Source: Epiperipatus broadwayi | Taxonomy: Eukaryota > Onychophora > Udeonychophora > Euonychophora > Peripatidae | NCBI GenBank assembly: GCA_028023455.1 | Contig: JAQFVV010006507.1 | Coordinates: 868,001 to 932,000, forward strand | Direction: 5' to 3' | DNA: 64,000 bases | In this document: positions 54,000 through 64,000 of the stretch, in pieces | How positions within the stretch are numbered: the stretch's first letter is position 1 | Layout of the letters: the number at the start of each line of letters is the position of its first letter | Notes under the pieces: model-generated | Databases searched by the model: none | Seen by the model: the letters and a program-made list of their open reading frames with translations, nothing else | Told to the model about the DNA's origin: nothing | Program-made: the position numbers and the translations under genes

Positions 54000-54540
54000 T
54001 CAATTAAATTTTAAAATATCAATTGCTTCTTTATCTGAAACATATATAGCTTGTTTTAACTTTATAGTGAATATTTTGGTTTTGTTAAGCTTGAAATCCA
54101 TATTTGATTTAATTGTTTTATTATCATTTAATTTAATACCAAAGTTAGAGTTCTGGAATTCATTTTTCATCATCATCATTTTTTCATCTGTCATTCCCCA
54201 TTTTCCTTTGCTCTCTTTTCATCCTAATTCTTTATCCTAATTAACTCACTATTCATTAGCTCTTTTTCATTATCATCTTGATCATCCATTAACTCTAATT
54301 CTATCATCATCTTAATCATTCATTATTCTAACCCACTATTCATTAGCTCTTTTTCATTATCATCTTGATCATCCATTAACTCTAATTCTATCATCATCTT
54401 AATCATTCATTATTCTAATACATATTCATTCCTTTTCTATTCATTATCAGACTTATTGCATTTATTATTTAACATCTATTCATTTTCATTATCCATTACA
54501 TTATCTACATCTTAATTTACTTATTGCTTAATTTGTATTT
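54000..54540 (-). pseudogene. Low-complexity acidic/lysine-rich remnant, possibly gag-derived
   Basis: The minus strand has a 64-codon open frame (54000-54194) starting MTDEKMMMMKNEF, rich in K, N, D and I. Upstream lies an 87-base unit repeated twice (54247-54333 and 54334-54420). It is a multiple of three and encodes ELMDDQDDNEKELMNS in one frame, with stops at the unit joints. Composition recalls the coiled-coil gag remnants elsewhere, but no specific motif links them. It could equally be low-complexity non-coding DNA. Confidence 0.3.
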
Positions 54541-54905
54541 TAATTTCATATTCATTTCTTTGATCTAATCATTAGTTATTTATTTTGTTTGTTTGCATAT
54601 TTATGGATTTGGGGTTGGTTTGACCAGAAGTTATTACTCACCTTGTGATCTTCTCTAAGTATAGTTTCATGTGAGCTTAGCCAATAAGGAAAACTTATCT
54701 TTGATTTAACACTTATAATTTTATAGGCGTGTATTCTAGATTCACTTAGATTGAGTGTTGAAGCAGAGAGAGAGATTAGAAGAAGATATACTTTATAGAT
54801 GTAATAGACAGAGAGTACATTAGAAGTAAATGCCTAAAACATGCATAGTGATTCATTTATGAGTATGCAATTTATGACAGGGAAGGTTACAATATATATA
54901 TATAT
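54541..54905. other. AT-rich stretch ending GGTTACA plus an AT tract
   Basis: Non-coding. The end GGTTACA (54886-54892) followed by ATATATATTATAT (54893-54905) looks like the terminus of a decayed element next to the solo LTR, but its other end is not identified. Confidence 0.4.
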
Positions 54906-57189
54906 TGTAACGAGCACAGACGTTCGTTACATTGTTTTTTTTTATATATATATTATTAAACAAGTTAAAATAAAAAGTTCGCATTTAAAAACTTTCTTTA
55001 AAAATTAAAAATTGAAATTAAAATATCGTCTTAAACTCTTATATATTAAGTCGCACAGATAATGAAAAATTATTAAAATAAAATTTTTATTAAAGAAAAA
55101 GGTATTTTTAAAACTAAATAAAAAAAGATTTGGAGATAAAATTATATCTTTAAATTTGTCTTGAAATATATTTTTGATTTGGAAAACAGGGTAATTAATT
55201 AGAAATGGAAATGATTGTTAATTAGTTAAATTAAAACCAGCCTTGAACATTTAAATGTAATAACCTCAGTCAGATAGAAAAAAAAAACAATAGAAACTGA
55301 TTAGCCAATGAAAGAAATCCATTTGGGAAATCGGACCTCAGCGAAAGAATCATCACTCCATGACGCAATGTTAATTCAATCCTTGACATTAATATAAAAA
55401 GGACAGGTTTTGGAAAGCTTGGTAGTTAGTGACTAGTGAATGATTATTACGATGTGAGAGATATGTGGTAGTGCGGAAGTGTAGAAGGGATTGAAACAGA
55501 CGCACGGTTCAATCCCTTCAGCTTTGCTAAGTAAAGAAAGAAAAATGGGCCATCGTTTCTTCATTGAGGACCAATTACACTAAAAAAAAATAAAAATCTC
55601 CAAAGGATAAATAAATCGATCAACCGGATACAAATCTTCGTACGACGTGGGAATTCACGTGCAAACGGCAAGGAATATACGAAGATGAACTATTTCAATA
55701 ACCGTAAGACTTTAAAATTTATGAACAGTAAATTAAAAACTTTCCAGATTTAAATGATTTCAATATTATTCTATCTGACCAACATTATTTTATTAATTAG
55801 TTATAATTTTATTTAATGTATTTAATTTGTAAAATCATTTCCATTTATTTATTTATTTATTTAATTTTGTTCTTTAAGTTTTATTATGATTTCTGTTTTC
55901 CGTTAAATAAATTATAAAAAAAAAATGTTAAACTTAAGTCGGGCGTGAATGGCTGTATCGATTTGTAAAGATATATTAAGGGAGGGTAATCTTGGGTTGT
56001 TCATTTCGTAGTTGAATTGGTTCAATGGATTGGATATATTTATGTAATTAGTAGGTGTAGCATGAGATCTGCCACGGGCAGGATTATAGATATACGCCAC
56101 ACACCCTCTGTTTGCCTATGGATGGGCTTGTAAGTCGGCAGAATACCGCAGCCCATTTCTATGGAGTTTTTAGTTTATTGATCTACTTGCCCACAGATGT
56201 CACATCCCTGTGGGTGGAGAGTCAATGTCGTTTCTATTTCTACATATTGTTCAGATGTACATTCCTGACAATATAGTTGTGTTGTCGTATCATGCTACAT
56301 TGAATACATGAATGTATCAGATGGATTGGCGCCAGTTGATTGCGAAATGTGTTGCCTAAGGTTAAGTAGGGATAGAATATTTTATTTTCAAATGCAAATC
56401 TATGTAGTCGATTCAGGCTCGATCCTAAATAAAACTATTAAATTTAAGTTGTTTATAGATGCTTGCATAGATTGGTTATCGGTTAGGTATGTTTTGGGTT
56501 TTCATATTTGATCAAAATATATAGACATTCGATAAATAATGATACCTTACAGTGAGTGTCTCTAATGTATTTATTCGGATGTCCTTTAAGTTATTGGTGA
56601 CGATGCAAGTATCTTACGATGAATACTAGAGGGTTTCTTATAATTCCCTATGCAATTGTCAGTAATCAATAATTTTGTATTTTGATCGTTTATGTTTACT
56701 TTGAAATGTTTTTGACCGTTGAAATCTATGTAACCGATCTATAGCAACATATTAAACAGGTTTATAATATCCATATGTGCGAACTTGATTAAAATGTAAA
56801 TTTATAATATAATAGTAACTCAATGTAAATTAAAGTAAAATCAAAGTTAAAAATAATGTTAAATGTTTAAATGTAAATCACTAAAATAATTTTAAACCTT
56901 ATATATATATATATATATGTGCATAAATAAATCTGTTTGTATGATAATTACTGGCAGTGGCTTTTATTATTTTATCCCTTTATATTTAAGATATAAAATT
57001 TATAGATTTTTATCTCGGCGTCTCCGCTGAGCTAGTGACAATGGGCTAACGATCTAAATATGTAAATAAAGTGGAATCCTAACAGTGCGTATCTGCCTAC
57101 TTTATAAATTTTTCTAGGCTCAAATGCCTAGATGGCGCCCTTTGGTAGTGCGGTGCGATGCGATCGACCACTTCGTTTGGATCGTTATA
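54906..57189 (+). mobile_element. Solo LTR in AT repeat, 2284 bp
   Basis: It begins TGTAACGAGC and ends ATCGTTATA (probably GTTACA mutated). It is flanked by ATAT at 54902-54905 and 57190-57193. A TATAAAAA box at 55393-55400 sits about 490 bases in, as in the other LTRs, followed by AATAAA sites near 55905. It is noticeably less AT-rich at 55300-55680 and 56080-56350. Open frames at 55912-56100 and 56308-56511 lie inside the LTR and have no recognisable product. A second terminal repeat or interior is absent, hence solo. Confidence 0.65.
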
Positions 57190-57195
57190 ATATAT

Positions 57196-58025
57196 TGTAA
57201 CACCCACCTTTTTAAATTTCTTAAGAAAAATAAATCTTTTTTCTTATTTTCTCTTTTTAACTCTTACTGACTTGGAAGGCTTCAGGTCCATCAGGTGGAA
57301 ATACTAACATCATTGGTAGTGGGATACCAATAATATCAACCTCCTGCTCCCAAATTATAACACTGGCCATCCAAGCACTTCATTTATTTTAAAGAAATCT
57401 CTCTAGGTGGCAGTCAATTACAATGTAACTAACATGCTTGTGACCAGCAACCAATTTAGTTCCTGCCCTTCTAGCCAGTTCATTAGATTCTAGCTACTCC
57501 AAATTTTCTGCCCACATTATAAACCTCCATTTTTCAATTTCAATATCATAGTTATTTACTTATTAAAACATTGACATTATTCAAAATCTATTGCCTAAAT
57601 TTTTCCCTTTCTTTTAATATTGGCTCAAATCACTAATGATAATTAAATATTTCTATACCCTGCTTTTTTCTTTAACTTCTCATTCTTGTCTCATAATAGA
57701 ATAGTGTGCATACACTTTGCAATACATTGGATATTTAATACATTTTATCATATACATTTAAATAATACAAGTAGAAATAAAAGCATATTTAATTAAAGTA
57801 CACACACCCTAATGAGATTTGATTTTAACTCTCTGATTATGAAAGCTAATGTACATAATCATAATAGGCTATAAATTAATAGTTTTTATAAAGTTCAAAA
57901 AATTTATCTCACTAGTTATCAATGGCTAGAATTAAAGGTTTGAAGTTGAAGGAAAAATGAAATGATTTTAACTAGGATTTGAACACTGTAATATGTGCAA
58001 TAGGGAAACATAGCTTCTGCTGATT
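57196..58025 (-). mobile_element. 3' LTR of the defective Ty3/Gypsy element
   Basis: About 830 bp, starting TGTAACACCC six bases after the neighbouring solo LTR. Its inner end is approximate and no polypurine tract is evident. Confidence 0.75.
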
Positions 58026-58128
58026 TTTTCAGTCATCACTATCACCTGTGATGCTATTAATTATTATCTATTTTTTAAAGGCCCACACAATCTCAAAAGC
58101 TTCTCAGTTACTGTATAATTTTTTTGTC

Positions 58129-59915
58129 TCATTCAATAAGTGGCTTACAAAGATAGGCACCCTCCTGCCTCCCATCATCTTGTACCTGAGACAACATTGT
58201 CCCTAATCTGATTCCACTGCTGTCTGTTTGCATCACAAATGGCTTACCAAAATCTGGGTATGCCAGCATGACTTCCCTTAGGAAACCTTTTTTTACTCTT
58301 TCAAAGCTGAACTCATGTTGCGCTTCCCACACCCATTTTTCTCTGTTCTTAGTAGTTGTAACAAAGGCTCCATGTATGAGGACAAATTTTTATAGAACCA
58401 ATTGAAAAAATTGCACAATCCAAGAAAAGATTTAATGTCTTTTTTTATCATTGGCTTTGCAAAATCTTGTATAGCTTACATCTTTGGATTTGGAGATATT
58501 CCTTACTCACTAATAATGTGTCATAAGAACTTTACCTCTGGGGTCATTAAATGGCTTTTGCCCAAATTTATTTTAATTTCCTTATTTTTACATTCACAAA
58601 ACAGCCACTTTAAATGTTTGAAGTGTTCTTCCATGCTTTCTTAAATCAGAATTATATCATCTATATACATTGTAATTAAGCCCTTGATTTCTTCTGACAG
58701 TACATGGTCCAGGCATTGTATTAGTCCTGCCCCACTCTTTTTTAAACTGAAGAGAATTGGTTGAAACTATACACCCATCCATTATAGCAGAAAGCAGTGT
58801 ATTTTTGGTCCTTGGGATGCAGTCTAATCACCCAGTAACTGGCCATTAAATCAAAAGTTGAGAATATTTTTTCTGTGAAATTTCATTAGTAATTCACTTA
58901 TAGGTGGTGGAGCATTGGTGTCTAGCACTGTTATTTTATTCCAATTGCCATGCATCTAGACATAACTGGATAGACCTGACTTTTTTCTTTACTGTCACTA
59001 TTGGGTTAATATATGGGGAAGAGCATTTAGAAATAATTTTCGCATTTCAACATATTCTCTAGTTGTTCCTCCATTGCACTTTTGTATTGATGCAGTATGG
59101 GATATGCTTGAGCTTGATATGGTTGATCCTTTACAATCCTAATCCTATGCTTGTATCCCAAAATAACTTCAGGGGTTTCTGAAAACATGCTCTCATATGT
59201 ATCTAAGAATTCCTTCAACCGTTCCCTTTTTTTACTCCCACTGCATCCACCTTACATCACCTTTTTCTCTATTTCTATCACTGCACTTTCTGCATTGTAT
59301 TCCACATTATAGTCATTTGACTTTCAGACCACAAATAAAATTTCCACCATGTTGAAATTTCCACCTGATGATGCTCATAATCTAACATGCAATCAGCTTT
59401 GCACATAAAGTCTGATCCCAGGATAATATCATGTATTAATCCCTTTAAGATTAACAGACATGGTTGTATTATTTTCCTGCTATACTCAAACTCACCCAAG
59501 CCCATTAAAATGGCAGCTTGGCTCTTTTCCCATTCAACAACATTACATAAACATTGTTCAGCAGTAAGGTTTTAATTTTTACATTTCTCTGATATATCTC
59601 ATTAAACATTTTGTGCAACATTATGGATACCTGACTTCTTGAGTTGAGCAGTGTGTTAACCACTGTTTCTTTGATACTTATCCCTATTTTAGGACTGCAT
59701 TGAGGTGCCATTCTCAGCTTCTCCCTTTCCTCATTTTGTACTAAGTTTGCTACTTGTACACAAATATTTTCATTATTACCTTTCTTACTCTGACTTTCCT
59801 CATACTGTCTATCACTGTCTAGCATCATGATTATCTCGGTGGTTTGTTCTACTGTATCCTTCCCCATTACTATTTCTTGTATGGTTTTTGAAAATCCCTG
59901 CCTTACTAAGCACAT
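58129..59915 (-). pseudogene. pol: Ty3/Gypsy gag-pol remnant: protease, RT, start of RNase H
   Basis: On the minus strand, pieces follow in the normal order across shifting frames. 59505-59915 covers a gag tail and the start of protease, where the expected D-(T/S)-G site reads NSR (about 59637-59645). 59278-59505 holds the protease flap motif IILGSDFM. 59027-59218 is the start of reverse transcriptase (FSETPEVILGYKHRI, then YPILHQYKSAMEEQLENML). The RT active site YIDD is at 58656-58667, followed soon by a stop. 58129-58332 is the RT-RNase H connection (FVMQTDSSGIRLGTMLSQ, with the first RNase H Asp). Several stops and shifts, the lost protease aspartate and the missing integrase make it non-functional. 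Confidence 0.85.
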
Positions 59916-60598
59916 ACTCTGTCATTCAGATATCTTTTATGCTGTCACCATTCTTAATTTTGCCACTTGTTTACAAAAATGCAACCATTAACTCTCCTGT
60001 TTTCCATATTTCCTGTGATACCCAATTTTACCATTCTCCTGAAGTCCCTTCCTCGAATATATTGCTAACAGATCTTGTTTGTATTCCTCAAAGTTTGTCA
60101 ATTTACTCTCATCAATTTTGAGCCTCATCCTGTATATAGCTAATGGCTATGCTAATTTTGATTGGCTGAATTTATTACATGACAAAAACTGTTCCAAGCT
60201 CTCTATGTGCCTATTCAGTATTTCCCTTCTGTTTCATGTGAAAGTTTTTATTTTTATAACCTGACTCACTGCTTCCATTTCAGAACTGAATGATCAATTT
60301 GTTATTATTTTAACAAAAATATTTTCTTTTCTTTTTATTCTTGCTTGAAATGAATGTACAACCAATCCCCACCTTTTTAGTTCTGCTGTCCTTCTATCAT
60401 AATTTGCCTGGAGTATTCTTTGTTTTTTAATATGTTTACACAGTCGTATGCAATTTCAACCATCTATTGGTTGCACCGATTTGACACATTCTGTTAACCA
60501 ATACTAGTGGGTTCTTTTAACCTACATTGGTTATTTTTTGATGTTCTTTTCCACTAGATGTCACCTGTGTCAGCTACATCCCATGTTGGCAACACCAT
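59916..60598 (-). mobile_element. Leader, decayed gag and primer site of the Ty3/Gypsy element
   Basis: The expected gag region is shortened and frame-broken. I cannot recognise a capsid core. The primer site region at 60575-60598 reads TGGTGTTGCCAACATGGG on the minus strand. Confidence 0.5.
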
Positions 60599-61436
60599 TG
60601 TACCACCTGCCTTCTTTTTAAATTTATTAAGAAAAATAAATCTTTTTTCTTATTTTCTTTTTTTAACTCTTACTGTCTTTGAAGGCTTCAGGTCCATCAA
60701 GTGGAGATACTAACATCATTGTAGTGAGCTATCAATAATATCAACACTCTGCTACCAAATTATCACACTGGCGATCAAGCACTTTATTTATTTTAAGTAA
60801 AAACCCTTTAGACGCCAGTCAATTACAATGTAACTAATGTGCTTGCTCGACCAGCAACTAATGTAGTACCTGCCCTCCCAGCCAGCTCATCAGATTCTAG
60901 CTATTGCAAATTCCCCATCCACATTATAAACCCCTATTTCTCAATCTCAGTATCATAGTTATTTACTTATTAAAACATTGGCATTATTAAAAATCTATTG
61001 CCTAAAATTTTTCTTTTATTTTAATATTGGCTCAAATCATAAATGATAATTAAATATTTCTATACCCTGCTCTCTTTCTTTAACTTCTTTTTTTTGTCCC
61101 ATTATAAAGATGTATACATACATTTTGTAATGCATTAGATATTAAATACATTTTATCATATACATTTAAATAATACAAGTAGAAATAAAAGCATATTTAA
61201 TTAAAATACAAACACACCCTAATGAGATTTGATTTTAACTGTCTGATTACGAAAGCTAATGTACATAATAATAATAGCCTAGAAATTAATTGTTTTTATA
61301 AAGTTCAAAAAACTTATCTCACTGGTTTTCAATGGCTATAATTAAATGTTTGAAGATAAAGGTAAAATAAAATGATTTGACTTAGAATTTCAACACTGTA
61401 ATATGTGCAATAGGAAAACGTAGCTTCTGCTGATTC
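60599..61436 (-). mobile_element. 5' LTR of the defective Ty3/Gypsy element
   Basis: Begins TGTACCACCTG and matches 57196-58025 with many substitutions, so the insertion is old compared with the gag-only element. Confidence 0.75.
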
Positions 61437-62273
61437 TGTTGCTCAAACCGATTGATGATGATTCCTCATAGGCTTTTTATATGAAGTGTTCTGGACATAG
61501 ACACCCTGCCGATTCTCAGGTTCAAATGAGCATTTTTTTCTTCGAACTAACTGCAGTTGTTATTACAGTGAAGGTTCAGGCCAGCCACACAATTCAATGT
61601 GTTCAGCAACACATTTTTTTTTATTATTTAACAGGATCAACTTTGTCTTATTTTTAAATATAATATAATACTATTATGTGATATGATAATAATACTTAAT
61701 ACTTAAACAATACCAAGCTCTCCCTTATATATCCAGTGTTTCCTTATCTTAGGATCCATTGGACAATTTATTGCACTCCTATTGTGTTCCTTTTCTTTTA
61801 GCATATAATATTATTTCCTTTAGTTTATATTGTAATTAAATAGTAGTAATTAATCTTTTGTTTGTTACTTATCACTAGCCATTGTAATAATATTTTTCCT
61901 TTGTTTTGTTTTTCAGTTTTTAATTCCTTTATTTGTATTAGCTTTAAATTGTATTATTTTTTAGAAAATTTCTTCCTTTTTAACATTTATTATATATAAG
62001 CACACATTTCATTTCTTTAATACTATAAGACAAAAACGAAGTAATTTATACCATAAATAAATAATACTATTTGTATTATAAATTAATGTTTAAAAAATGT
62101 TAATCACTTTTTTTATCTATTCTTTATTTCTGAAAACTTTTCTCCTACTTTCTTTCGTTTATCTCAACAAACCCAACCCCTTGTCTTTTGTTCTTTTCTT
62201 TTTCTCAAACTTTTATTAAACTTTTTTCTTTTTTTTAAGAAGTAAATGTACATTTTTTTTTAAACAAATCTTT

Positions 62274-62279
<6 letters not shown>
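61437..62279. other. AT-rich stretch, no feature seen
   Basis: No coding or repeat recognised. The first 180 bases are somewhat less AT-rich. Confidence 0.5.

Positions 62280-62335
<56 letters not shown>
62280..62335. repeat. (TA)n tract abutting a probable LTR
   Basis: About 28 AT units directly followed by TCTAACC, the same junction seen at 22050. Confidence 0.95.
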
Positions 62336-62337
<2 letters not shown>

Positions 62338-64000
62338 TAACCTAGTAAACGACGACTTCTATTATTATGAAAGAGAATTCAGAGATCCTAATCACTTCGG
62401 TATGTGATTCTTATTAAATCAATTTGGAAATCCCAAACGCTTCCGTATAAAAATGGTAAGGGAATTCGGAAGCCTAAATGCTTCTGTATAGGACGGGTAA
62501 CAAACCCTATATTTTTACCTAATAGCTCTTCGTTAGGTTAGTTATAATAATTCAGCTACAGCGATATGCAGTTCAGACAGAGATAGAATTAAAAAAAATT
62601 ATATCATTAATAAAATAAATTTAAAAAGAAAATTTAGAATAAACTAACATTCTTTCTCTATCCAAAACACATTCTCTGAGCTGTAAGTACTTGCACTGTT
62701 CGACAATGATGATGATGATCTCATGTCATTGTTAATATTACTGACTAAAACAAAACATTCATTAATTTGCCAATATGATCTCAATACTTTTTGTTATTAT
62801 ACAATTAGATGTTTCAATCTCTTAAGCCATGCCACGCTTGTAATATTGATCATAATGAATCAATTCTTAATTTAAGAACACTTATAATAATGACACTAAT
62901 CTCAGGGTTCTCTGTTATTTTTAAAGAAAAATGCTCGGCAGTATTGTGTTGTCGCATATGACTGACATTCTGGTCGGCTATAGGAAACATTTACTTTATT
63001 TAAATTCCAGGTGTCTTCATCCATATATCAACTATTATAATATTTAACGAGATGATAACCATATTCAATTACAACGCATAATTTTGAATAATACAGCCCT
63101 TTTTCCAGAATCTCATTCGGAATGATGAAAAGACAAGGGTGCTTTTGTGTCCTTCCATTATCCATGACAACACAATAATTTAACTAAGATTTATTACTCA
63201 GACCCTTCACTTAAATGTGTACGAAATAATGTGCAACAAAAAGCTACTAGTTTGGGAATAAAGTGATTTTACACACATATAAAATAAAATGTCTTGGTCT
63301 GAAGTTTCCAATTCCACAAATAATTCTTATTAAATTAAAATATAATGAAATATTCTGATCTGCCTACAATTGTCCATCTGGTGTATTGAATTTTAAAAGT
63401 TCATAAAGGATTTCGGACTCAAGAAAAGTATTGCAAGTATTATGCAAATACACTTTTATTTAGCACACAAGAAAAATGACTCAAAACAACTTGTAACAAG
63501 ACTATAATTTATTATTAAATTTTAACAAGATTATAATTTATTATTACATTTTAACTATCCTTTATGATTAACATAATAAACAAACATATACAATTTATTC
63601 GATCCCATATGGATAAAACAAAATATAACTAACATTAATTCGTCTATACTTTTAGACCTGGATTCGAACTACTTCTTCATCTTCTTTTTACATTTATGCA
63701 ATTTGAATATAACAAAATAAATATTATTATTGATACATCAAGTCATCCGTTTAGTGTATCTTATATGAACGGCTATTTAAATTTATTGACTAACGATCTG
63801 TTTTAAAACAAAAACAATTTGATTCTAGGCAAGACGTACAAACGATTTTTATTATCATATCTTTAATTAAATGATAGTTTTTTTATTTAGATAACTTATT
63901 ATAATTTATGGGTTATTTATCAGAAGTTACATTTATTATTTTAATATTTACCTTAATAACAACTAAAGTTGTTATACACATTGTATTCCTCAGTATAAGT
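62336..64000 (-). mobile_element. Probable LTR running off the window
   Basis: It starts TCTAACC at the (TA)n tract, as does the repeat at 22050. A block ACTTTATTTAAATTCCAGG at about 62993 resembles the one preceding AGTCTGAAG in the 38916 LTR. Three degenerate copies of a 19-base motif ending CTTC(C/T/G)GTAT lie at 62385-62403, 62432-62450 and 62469-62487. No coding sequence is seen. The assignment is tentative because the other end lies outside the window. Confidence 0.35.

Larger units (their letters stand above)
57196..61436 (-). mobile_element. Defective Ty3/Gypsy retrotransposon with pol remnants
   Basis: Direct repeats at 57196-about 58025 and 60599-about 61436 both start TGTA(A/C)CACC. 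They share long blocks (GAAAAATAAATCTTTTTTCT, AGGCTTCAGGTCCATCA, CATAGCTTCTGCTGATT-like ends) and flank a 2.57-kb interior coding on the minus strand. After the 5' LTR the minus strand reads ATGGTGTTGCCAACATGGG, a decayed primer site. Integrase and most of RNase H are missing. The outer right edge and its target duplication are not resolved. Confidence 0.85.

Noticed and set aside
54887-54911. Perfect palindrome GTTACA-(AT)n-TGTAAC
   Set aside because: The AT tract has a TT irregularity at 54900-54901, so only the six-base ends pair exactly.

Overview
The window looks like AT-rich (roughly three quarters A+T by eye) nuclear DNA of an invertebrate animal. It holds long simple repeats, many retroelement copies and almost no host coding sequence. 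I cannot name the species. Animal origin is inferred from a single spliced exon resembling the end of a NIDO domain (14470-14631, minus) and from Ty3/Gypsy-type elements whose primer-binding sites fit tRNA-Lys(CUU). There is no operon, no rRNA or tRNA gene, and no prokaryotic gene layout.

Region 1 (1-11380) is a tandem array of one non-autonomous LTR element, in the order LTR-internal-LTR-internal-LTR. LTRs are at 353-2327, 4911-7003 and 9535-~11380. The internals carry a decayed gag-like coiled-coil reading frame. A second, opposite-strand gag remnant (~11400-12403) with its own primer site and LTR (from 12773) abuts the array. Next come the host exon, an 803-bp TCTA microsatellite (15654-16456) and a MITE-like element with perfect 24-bp inverted ends (17853-18230).

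Region 2 (22050-45392) is a chain of five elements separated only by short (AT)n tracts. In order they are: a ~5-kb repeat on the minus strand, itself split by a 1.6-kb solo LTR with a 4-bp target duplication; a 1.7-kb solo LTR; a 5'-truncated copy of the Region 1 element; the same ~5-kb repeat on the plus strand; and a complete 6.48-kb LTR element. The last has near-identical LTRs, PBS and PPT, one gag gene and no pol. I read this as repeated integration of 4-bp-duplicating elements into ATAT within (TA)n microsatellites.

Region 3 (45393-54905) is mostly anonymous AT-rich DNA with older fragments of the same families. Region 4 (54906-61436) is a 2.28-kb solo LTR separated by six bases (ATATAT) from a defective Ty3/Gypsy element carrying protease, reverse transcriptase and RNase H remnants on the minus strand. 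The window ends (62336-64000) in what is probably one more LTR.

LTR ends were found by matching TG...CA termini, polypurine tracts and primer sites by eye. Identities and family membership are estimates. The intact gag-only element presumably depends on enzymes supplied by a related autonomous element; the pol-bearing copy here is too damaged to do so.
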